Shown here piece after piece: positions 56,520-64,000 of a stretch of DNA of 64,000 bases. Origin of the DNA: Vicugna pacos (lineage: Eukaryota; Chordata; Mammalia; Artiodactyla; Camelidae); the NCBI RefSeq assembly GCF_048564905.1, contig NC_133020.1, positions 16,897,501 to 16,961,500 on the forward strand, written 5' to 3'. The notes under the pieces are model-generated. The model did not search any database. It was not told the origin of the DNA and saw only the letters and a list, made by a program, of their open reading frames with translations. How positions within the stretch are numbered: position 1 is the stretch's first letter; every line of letters starts with the position of its first letter. The position numbers were made by a program, and so were the translations under genes.

Positions 56520-56621
56520 CCTTCCCTCCTGACTGGTGCTCCAACATCGACTCCTTAAAGGAAAGCTTCAAGATGGTGAACCGGCTCAACTGGTCCAGCA
56601 TTGAGCAGTCACAGTTCTCAG
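56520..56621 (+). CDS. FOXJ2: FOXJ2 coding exon 8 (residues 398-431)
   Basis: Encodes [18 protein letters not shown] and [16 protein letters not shown], a block kept nearly unchanged between mammals (human has FPSDW). The pattern of hydrophobic residues suggests an amphipathic helix. Phase 1 at both ends; donor TCAG|GTTAGT. Confidence 0.98.
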
Positions 56622-57162
56622 GTTAGTAATCAGAGGATGGGGCCTGGAGGGAAGAGGCACCAGTGTGAGTGGAAAAACCCAATGGAAACCAGAACCAGAA
56701 GAGGGGGGATTCAGTGAAGTTTGAGGATGGAGGATTTCACGTGACCTTGGTGCTACTTTCAAATGAATTCTGATTAACTTGGCCTTAAAATGTGCCAGTG
56801 GTTTCTTCTACTCAGTTTTAGCTCTGGGAGAAGGAAGGCTCTCAGGAACTCAGAAGCCCTTGACAACTGTTTTGTAGTTTTGTCGCCATTTACTGAAAAT
56901 ATGACCATGGCTAATTCACTCAGTCACATTGAACCTTTTAATTCATCAGTAAGAAGCAAATTATACTAAGAACTGAGTAAGGAAGAAACAGGGGGTCGGG
57001 GGGGGGGCCATTGAGAGCAGCGTGCTAACAGATGTCAGCGTCGGTGGTGCGTGTGATCGGCGGTGGTGCCTGACGGAGTGGCTGCAGCAGTGAGTTGGGC
57101 ATCAAGCTGGCAGGGCTCTGGGGCCTTGACAAGGTTAGCATTTCATGCTTCTCTGTTTGTAG
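56622..57162 (+). other. FOXJ2: FOXJ2 intron 8
   Basis: A 541-nt intron with a G run near 56990-57007 and acceptor CTGTTTGTAG. No repeat is recognised. Confidence 0.92.
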
Positions 57163-57372
57163 AGCTGATGGAGAGTCTGCGACAGGCAGAGCAGAAGAAC
57201 TGGAGCCTCGACCAGCATCACATCGCCAATCTGTGCGACTCCCTCAACCACTTCCTCACCCAGACTGGTCACGTGCCCCCCCAGGGGGGTTCCCACCGGC
57301 CACCTGCCCCTGCCCGCATTGCTGACTCCTGTGCCCTCACCAGTGGCAAACAGGAGCCAGCCATGAACCAAG
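57163..57372 (+). CDS. FOXJ2: FOXJ2 coding exon 9 (residues 432-501)
   Basis: Encodes [36 protein letters not shown] and a Pro-rich end [10 protein letters not shown]. Two helical segments rich in leucine suggest a protein-contact region. Phase 1 at both ends. The donor CCAAG|GTACCC is weak (C at +4 and +5), so this intron may be retained in some transcripts, which would add 41 residues ([13 protein letters not shown]...) before a TAG at 57496-57498. Confidence 0.97.
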
Positions 57373-57914
57373 GTACCCCACAAAGCAGGTTGCCAAGGAG
57401 GCGGAGACTTGACAATCAAAGCGGGGTAGGGGGAAGAGAAGGTCAGAAGAGAACCAAAAAACATTCTACGGCAAGCATCCAAATGGCAAAGAAATAGGTC
57501 ATATGATTCCTTTTAGATCTTGATCTGGGAGGTCAGGGTTACTTAAGAAAAAAGAGAGAGCCCCCATTCCAAATATGTGTCACGGTCACCCCGACCTGGA
57601 CCGTATCTGGGGAGTCACGATTCTCTACAATTATATGAGCTTAGACCAGTGAAACGAGAGACTCAGCCATCCTGTGTCTATGTTTGTCATCCTCTGATAG
57701 CTGTGATATTTCACAATTCTAATATCTGGTCCTTTTTCACCCTCAGAGGTGAGGACTGATGGCTTCTGCATAGTCTTGATGCCGGCAGGAGCCAGGGAAC
57801 AGAGCAGGGAAGGGTGAAGAGCTTAAGGGGAGGAAGAGGACCTTCTTCTCTGTCAGACCCTGCTTCTTTGAGTACAGTGATCCCACTCAAGTAACTCTTG
57901 TCTTGCTTTGGCAG
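57373..57914 (+). other. FOXJ2: FOXJ2 intron 9, open for 41 codons
   Basis: A 542-nt intron with acceptor GGCAG|TGAAC. Its first 123 nt stay open in the FOXJ2 frame and encode a basic tail with RRRR and KRTKK clusters. Confidence 0.85.
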
Positions 57915-58013
57915 TGAACTCTTATGTGCACCCTCAAGCACCCCACCTCTACCCTGGCCCATCGCCAATGTACCCACTCCCCACCCAGGACTCAGCAGGA
58001 TACAATCGCCCAG
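57915..58013 (+). CDS. FOXJ2: FOXJ2 coding exon 10 (residues 502-534)
   Basis: Encodes [19 protein letters not shown] and [14 protein letters not shown], a tyrosine- and proline-rich segment. Ninety-nine nucleotides, phase 1 at both ends. Donor CCCAG|GTAAGA. Confidence 0.98.
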
Positions 58014-58583
58014 GTAAGAGCCAGGAGGCTTGTTTCACCACCAGCTGAGCCCTCTCCACCCTGGCGAGTTGCCTCGCTTTCCTGGGGCTCTGAGCCTGTG
58101 GTTCTGGCCCTTTTGTCTGCGTCTTCTGGGAGGGGGTGAGACTTCGTGTTTCCCAGGGCCAGAGGATGCATGTCACGGGAGACTGAAGAAGACTTACTTT
58201 AAAATTAGCTGATGTCTGCAGTATTGAGAGGAAGTGAAAGTATGACTACAAAAAGGAGAGAGACACATAGAACGTTTATGTCTAGCTCTGGAGTCCAGCT
58301 GGGAGACACACTCAAGCAAATAAAATGAACACGTTATATAAACCTGCCTGCTTTGTGCCAGGTCTGCTTTCCTGTCCCCTGCCCTAGGGTACCAGGGGCC
58401 TGGGACTGAACTATCTCTGATGGTGGAGCTGTAGTGGGGGACCCTCAGTGGTCATAAATAGTTCAGGATGCCCAGATCCTTCACCTTTTAGTGCACTTTA
58501 GGAAACTCACTATTATCAGCTGCCTTACCACAGTGTTTTCAGTTTTGGGGATGATATCTGACTCTTTGTCTCTGTGTGCCTAA

Positions 58584-58711
58584 CTTTGTTTGGGGGAGAG
58601 AGTAATTAGGTTTATTTGTTTGTTTATTAGTGGAAGTACTGGGGATTGAACCCAAGACCTCGTGCATGCTAAGCACACACTCTACCGCTGAGCTATACCC
58701 TCCCCTTATCC
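58584..58711 (-). mobile_element. Camelid SINE in FOXJ2 intron 10, antisense
   Basis: 'gtaattaggtttatttgttt', 'ggaagtactggggattgaac' and 'tctaccgctgagctataccc'. A near-perfect 12-bp direct repeat (ctgtgtgcctaa at 58572-58583 and ctgtgtacctaa at 58712-58723) flanks it. Confidence 0.92.
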
Positions 58712-58779
58712 CTGTGTACCTAATCTGGGTCGTGCAGGTACACATTTCTACGCAGCTATTTCATCTAATGGTGCATCCT

Positions 58780-58885
58780 GTATGTTTTTTTTAATCATTG
58801 TTGCATAGTCTTCATAAGCATCATTTTTAATGGCTGCATACTGTTCTATTGCCACCTGGCCTCATTTACTCGATTTAGTTGATTC
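58780..58885 (-). mobile_element. Old L1 fragment
   Basis: 'catcatttttaatggctgca' followed by 'tactgttctattgcc' resembles antisense L1 3' sequence. Short and diverged. Confidence 0.5.
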
Positions 58886-59057
58886 CTTGAGGCCTTACTG
58901 AAGTGGTGGCGGCAACAAAAGTAAAGCGGGGCTGATAAGGACAATAGTTCCACCAGACCTTCCCCATGGTGGTGTTTGGGGCTGACCACTGCCTGTCTGG
59001 ATGGGTAGAACGGCTTCCCACCCACTCTTCTCTTAATCTCTTTCTCTCTTCCCACAG

Positions 59058-59146
59058 CACACCACATGGTCCCTCGGCCACCGGTTCCACCTCCTGGGGC
59101 CAATGAGGAGATCCCCGATGACTTCGACTGGGACTTGATTACTTAG
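59058..59146 (+). CDS. FOXJ2: FOXJ2 coding exon 11 (residues 535-563, stop)
   Basis: Encodes [18 protein letters not shown] and [11 protein letters not shown], then TAG at 59144-59146. The acidic, aromatic end (DDFDWDLIT) is the FOXJ2 C-terminus and looks like an acidic activation motif. Acceptor CCACAG|CACACC. Confidence 0.98.
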
Positions 59147-59360
59147 TGTGTCACTGAATGTGGCCATTAGCCCAGGGCTGGGTGGTGAAGTCTGGCAGTG
59201 GGGAGACAGCAGCCCCGGCCCCTCCCTTCCACCCTTGCCTGTATATAGATATGTATCCTCTTTTTTTTTGCTTTCTCTGCCAGAGAAGCCACTGCAAGAT
59301 GCTGCCGAAGATAACCCCTCTTTCTTGCCTCATTCTTCCTCTTCCTTCTTGTTTTTTCCT

Positions 59361-59405
59361 AATTCTTTTATTATTATTCTTATTATATTATTATTATTAT
59401 TATTT
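59361..59405 (+). repeat. (TTA)n AU-rich microsatellite in the 3'UTR
   Basis: TTATTATT repeats with a few interruptions. AU-rich, so possibly relevant to mRNA stability; that is inference. Confidence 0.92.
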
Positions 59406-59807
59406 TTGGTTATATGCTGTCTCCAGTCTCCTGTCCCTACACCATGGACCCTGTCCACCTCTTGCTAGTTTAAAATCATCTGGCTGGAAGGTGAGGCCAT
59501 GACCACCATGGAGAAAGGCCTCAAATTTTGATTTACCTTTCCCTTTGAGAAAGTCAACGCTAATCCTACCTTTTGGCCCCAAATCGTTTTTTGTGAACAT
59601 CAGTTCAGTGCAGGACTGGAAGGGCCACATTATCACATAGAAGGGATCTGGAACACTGCTTGGCAGCCATGAATTTGCAGGTTTTACTCAATGGTGCTAA
59701 TTTTGCCCTCTGAGCTCTTCCTTGTCCCTTTGTGTCTCCAGTCCTACTTCTGCTGACCTCATTCTCCATTGAGGGGAAGAGTGACGGTGGTGGTACAGGA
59801 GGGTGAC

Positions 59808-59813
59808 AATAAA
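59808..59813 (+). promoter_or_regulatory. FOXJ2: Proximal poly(A) signal AATAAA
   Basis: AATAAA 665 nt after the stop codon. GT-rich sequence ('ggtctgggttgggttgag') follows at about 59830-59850, as expected of a downstream element. Confidence 0.65.
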
Positions 59814-61757
59814 ATCCTGGTGGAATGAGAGGTCTGGGTTGGGTTGAGTAGAATATGACAGAGAAGCGATGGAGAATAAGAGTCGGAAACTGGGTAGATG
59901 CTACTGTGTCAGGGATACTGCCCTTGGCTCATTCATGGCCCGTTCTCTGTAGGAGATGGAGTTGATCTTAGCCAGAATCCTGCTTCTCTGGTAGGAATGA
60001 GCACAACTCTTCAGCATAGGGTCAGCTTTTTAGAGATGGTTTCAATTTAACCATTTTGGCTTTTTAAACATCATTTTCTTTGGACATTAACTGTGGCTTT
60101 TCTTTGCATTTCCACATGATCCTTCCATCCCTTTGTCTCATTCAGCAGGTTTTATTCCGTCCTCCTGTAGTGGTTAGCTCAACCCTCCCACCCATCTGAC
60201 TTTCTTCCCCCGTTTTCTGGGATTCTCCAGAAAGGAAAGTAACCCTTTATTACTTTTAGTTTCATCATGGCCTACGACAAGACAGGCATCTCTTCCCCAC
60301 CGATCACAGCAGAACCAAACCTGGAGTATTGGTGGCAGATGAGGGGAGCTGCCATGGACATGCGTAGGGAAAATTTCAGTTATTTGACTATGTGGGCAAG
60401 TGCTTCTCTTGGAATCCGGATCACTGGGGCTGAAGCTTTTGAGATTAGGCTTTTTGGGGGGTGAAGGAAGTTGGTAGGGGAGGATAAATAATCTAAAGAG
60501 AAGAGTTCCATGAGGGCCAAGGGAGACCCCCTCTTCCCTCCCAGAAAAAGGTACAGGGATAACTCACCTCCTTTAACCAGGAGTGGCCATGATTTACTGC
60601 TGCAAAGTACTGAGTGTATATTTGATATCCATTGTTGAATTTTAGTTGTAAGAGGGAGGAACAGTTTTATTTCTGCTTTTATTTTACTGAATGTTCACTT
60701 TCTCAAAGCTGCAGGACAAAATGTACGGAACAGACAAGGCCACTCTCTGATTTCTGCTTTTCGTTCATATTCTTTATTTACCTGTGCTTTCCGCTCTCCT
60801 GGTTTTTCCCCTCATCTGCCCTTTCTTTTCTTTGTCAGGGGTTATATATGAGAGTTTGTTAAGAAGTCCAGTGAGGCTGAAGTAAGGGGGCAGGAAAGGG
60901 CAGTTAACCAAACAGCACTTTATTTCTTTGAAGTTCTTGGTAAGAAATGGGAGTGTGAGTGGCGTGAATTCCCCACTGTGTTGGAGGGCACGAGCGGGGT
61001 ACAAGACTGACGTCACATTCCCCATTGGGGAAGGAGAATTTCTCTTCAAGGCTGGCGGCATGCCTTTGCCCAGTGTCCCTAGCTGAGGCGTGTCTTCCTT
61101 CCTCCTTCCAATCAAGGTGCCTCCCACGCACAGCGTCCCCTCTGTTCTCCCGAAGAGCCCCTCTTCACAGACCATCAGTCCTCTTTCTCAACCCCCTGTC
61201 TACTCAGATCCACACAGGATTTGCAAGGGTAGATAAATCAGACCTGTTCATGTCCCTGGTTCATAATTCATCTGTGTCTTCTGAAAACTAGTTTCATTAA
61301 GAAGTTTGGGGCTAGGGCTGGACGTTGGCCATCGGGCCTCCGGGGATTATAGCTTTCCTCCACTAAACCCAGCCTTGCTAAAAGGCACAGGACAAACCTG
61401 ACTTTCTTTGGGCCTCCATTTCCCTACCCCTCCATGCAATGGAAAGAATACTACTTTTTCTTGTTGGTCTGGCATTGCTGGACTTGAAGGTAGAGTTGTC
61501 GTTGTATTGGGTGATGTGTGCAAAACCACACGAGCTCACTGCCTACCCACGAGGAAACAAGGGAGAGAGTGGAGGAGAAGGACAGAAGGAGTAATTATTT
61601 GGTGCAGATCCACCCATCCCTGCCTTTCTCTCTTCAACCCCCATGTTTCTGGTTCAGTGAGTCCTTCACACCACCCATAATGCTTTGCATCGGTGCAGGC
61701 TGGGAAGGGGGTGTATGGTCTCACAAGTTGTTGTTGTTGTTTTTTGCATGCTTTCTT

Positions 61758-61763
61758 AATAAA
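61758..61763 (+). promoter_or_regulatory. FOXJ2: Distal poly(A) signal AATAAA
   Basis: AATAAA inside 'ttcttaataaaaaaaaaag', followed by GT-rich 'ggttttatcttactggtgct'. It fits the long FOXJ2 transcript known in mammals. Confidence 0.65.
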
Positions 61764-61775
61764 AAAAAAAGAATG

Positions 61776-64000
61776 TTTATGGTTTTATCTTACTGGTGCT
61801 GGTCTCAAATTCATTTTTTCCAGGGTAGGAAAAAAGAAATGTGAAAGCATTTGTTTTCAATGGCCCCTTGCCCTCCTCCCACCACTGGGTGTGATTAGTG
61901 GACCCTGACATTTTTTGTAAGATTGATGGGTAAGAAGACTTAAGAACATGCCTTTCACGTTCTTCTTTTCAAGTGCTATTAAATATAGCAAAATATTTGT
62001 GGGAGAGGCAGTGCCCCCTTGCAGCTTGGTATGGGGACTAAGCCACCTGGCTTGCATCCTGGGATATTTTCAAGATTAAAGATACTACAATCTGAGGAGG
62101 GGTTGGCCCCCACTATGGGACTTCCATTGAGCACTTGCATGTACTTACCAGAGCTTTTCATCAGAAATGAAATTCCAGTTGTAGGGAAAGGAAAATAGAA
62201 CTTTCAAAAGGAGTCCAGAATTGTCAACTATTGAATCTTTATAACTACGCCAAGATCATCACCCTCATATCCTATACACTAACCCTAGGAGTCTGGGACT
62301 TGTGATCCTGTGAGCTGTGTTGGGATTTCCGGGAGTCTAGCTTATTGTCATTAGAGCAGGCTTACAGCTACCCTCTCTGAGATTTATTTGCTGTATGGTT
62401 AGGGATTATGATATATTCTGAGTGTCAAACAATTGAAAGGATCCATGAATCTCTCAGCCTTGCAAGGAGCCACGAGAAAAAAAAAGCATTTATTCACATC
62501 AAATATATTAGCAGATTAAATTGGAAGGCAGCATTGAAAATCTCACATCAGGTCAGATACTGTTACCATACAACTGAAAGAATTCCTCATGATTTGAAAT
62601 TTTTCCACGGAGTATTTTATAACTTATTTGTAGTCCAGACCTTCACCTCAACCACTGAACAAATAACAGTGCCTTATAAGTCTAAAACATCATGTTTTCT
62701 ACTTTTCCAATCAAAATCATTGTACTCAGCTTAGATGAGGCTATGTTATAGTACCAACAAACCTGAAATTTTAGGCATTTAACGCACAGAAGTTTATATA
62801 CAAAAGAAAATGAGAAGATGATAGGGATTTGAATAACTTTTTTTTTTAAAGGAAAGAAGGATGGAAAAAAGGTTAGAATGGATAAAGTAGGAAAAAAATA
62901 TGTGATCATGAGCAGATGAAAGGATGATGGTTAATACATATTTGGATGCTGAATAAACAAACCATATGAATGTTTTGGGATAATATTCTTCATCTTTCAA
63001 AATAAGAAGTCACTTTATCATGTCTATGAAATCTAGCAGCATAAGGGCATGACTTAGAAATGTCATGGTAAATATCAGAAGAAACATCTAAAATTGTTTC
63101 AAGGGTTTTATCTCTGTGAACTGGGAGTGAGAGGAAAGGGTGGATGGACTAGTGGGGCAGGAAACTTCTTAGATTTCATTATAAGCCTTGAATTTTCTTT
63201 AAACTATGTGCAAGTATTACTTTGGTAAAGATAAAGATTAATTTTGAAAAACCCCAAAGATATACCTGATAATTTTGGCATGAAAGATACACACCCCTAG
63301 TCATGTTTTTAAACGTTTGATGGGATTCCCGGAGGGTACTTGGTTATTCGGCAGTGAATTCAAGAATTGCCGCCCCGTCCTCTACTCCTTTCATCTAAAA
63401 TGAGTTTCCAGGGAAATACTAATTTGGAGTGAAAGGAGGGGAATAATTTGCATCTTATGAAACAATTGGTTATTAGAAGCATAAAGTCTGGAAGAAGTTT
63501 TAGAGGCAAAAGAGGAATAAGAGAATTAAGGAGCTTGAGAAAAGGAATGGAAAAATGCATGATTCTATCAATAGGCAGATAAAGCAAAACAGAGAACTCC
63601 CCAAACCACTTAATACTTTTTCATGAGGACGGTTTAGATGCCCAAGTAGTCTGTCTTTATACAATAGATGCTTATTTAGTTGTAAAAATGGAAACTCAGA
63701 ATTCCTACGTCCTGTATCCTGGAGGATTCCAAGTAGCAGAGCATCTGGCACTGTACTCGGCTCCAGACTCAGTCTCATAACTCCTTGTTTTTACAGACTT
63801 TTTCTTTCTGCAAATTTTTTTCATTTAAAACCATCACCACCATCAATACCCCCCATCACAATAAAGCCATGGAATCAATGATCAGCTTTCACTCATGCAA
63901 AACCAAAAGAAATGGTTTAAAATAGAATCTGGAAGGGGATTTAGAAAACATTTAATGATGGGGACATGATTTTAAGATTGCCTTGTCATTTATCTCACGG
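61776..64000. other. Downstream intergenic, no gene seen
   Basis: AT-rich non-coding sequence without a recognisable exon or repeat family. In other mammals C3AR1 lies next, convergent on the - strand. A TTTATT (AATAAA on the - strand) at 62489-62494 could be its poly(A) signal, but I see no C3AR1 codons, so this is only a possibility. Confidence 0.45.

Larger units (their letters stand above)
58014..59057 (+). other. FOXJ2: FOXJ2 intron 10
   Basis: A 1044-nt intron (GTAAGA...CCACAG) containing a SINE (58584-58711) and a short old L1 scrap near 58780-58885. Confidence 0.9.
42110..61775 (+). other. FOXJ2: FOXJ2 gene, whole locus
   Basis: FOXJ2 is a nuclear forkhead transcriptional activator. 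The locus has one 5'UTR exon and ten coding-bearing exons. The spliced CDS is 1692 nt, giving 563 residues: an N-terminal acidic/hydrophobic segment (SIDWLPQLT), a forkhead DNA-binding domain at about residues 65-143, a serine/proline-rich linker, a conserved [16 protein letters not shown] block, a Q/P/H-rich region, an [21 protein letters not shown] block and an acidic end (DDFDWDLIT). All intron phases agree. Human FOXJ2 is 574 residues; the difference lies mainly in the Q-rich region. No premature stop or frameshift was seen, so the gene should be functional. In other mammals SLC2A3 lies upstream and C3AR1 downstream; neither coding sequence is in this window. The 5' and 3' limits are estimates. 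Confidence 0.95.
59147..61775 (+). other. FOXJ2: FOXJ2 3'UTR
   Basis: About 2.6 kb of non-coding sequence after the stop, free of recognisable transposons, in contrast to the introns, which suggests selection against insertions. It contains a (TTA)n AU-rich tract at 59361-59405. Two poly(A) signals (59808 and 61758) define likely short and long forms. The small frames within it resemble no protein. Confidence 0.75.

Noticed and set aside
61776-64000. C3AR1 coding sequence
   Set aside because: Expected by synteny on the - strand, but no receptor-like frame or C-terminal motif is present; only 3'UTR or spacer is possible.

Overview
The window is mammalian genomic DNA, most likely from a camelid (camel, alpaca or llama). 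The clue is a set of young tRNA-derived SINEs that carry the camelid-type head (pol III A and B boxes, a B box reading gggttcaat and a 'cagtacctcc' body). They sit among L1, L2, MIR, hAT and Tigger copies of the kind every placental genome carries. The species call is inference from remembered SINE sequence, not from a search.

The only intact protein gene I can support is FOXJ2, a forkhead transcription factor, on the + strand from about 42.1 kb to 61.8 kb. I placed ten coding exons (49203 to 59146). All introns are GT-AG, all reading phases agree, and the spliced product is 563 residues against 574 in human. A CpG-island promoter and a long 5'UTR exon lie at about 41.9-43.3 kb, followed by a 5.9 kb first intron that holds a second promoter-like GC-rich block. 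The 3'UTR is about 2.6 kb, with a proximal and a distal poly(A) signal. The most notable points within the gene are a head-to-head inverted pair of SINEs in intron 2, a weak donor at intron 9 whose retention would add a basic 41-residue tail, short upstream ORFs in exon 1, and a proline/serine/glutamine repeat at the usual poly-Q site.

The 42 kb upstream of FOXJ2 is repeat-rich and holds no intact coding gene that I recognise. It contains three processed host pseudogenes: two RPL23A copies (about 22.2 kb on + and about 33.0 kb on -) and one ACYP1 copy (about 34.5 kb on -), the last touching a 341-bp GAAA microsatellite. There are also four orphan GC/CpG-rich blocks (3.1, 20.4, 29.0 and 37.5-38.4 kb) that could be promoters of non-coding transcripts or distal promoters of a neighbour. 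In mammals the upstream neighbour of FOXJ2 is SLC2A3 on the opposite strand, but I found none of its coding sequence here. Two eroded LTR fossils (MLT1-like, and an ERVL-like LTR carrying a TG microsatellite) are present; neither has coding capacity.

Downstream of FOXJ2 (61.8-64.0 kb) no coding sequence is visible. In other mammals C3AR1 lies next, convergent on the - strand, so this stretch may be intergenic or C3AR1 3'UTR. I see no CRISPR array, operon or other unusual multi-gene system. The interest lies in gene regulation, splicing and repeat architecture.
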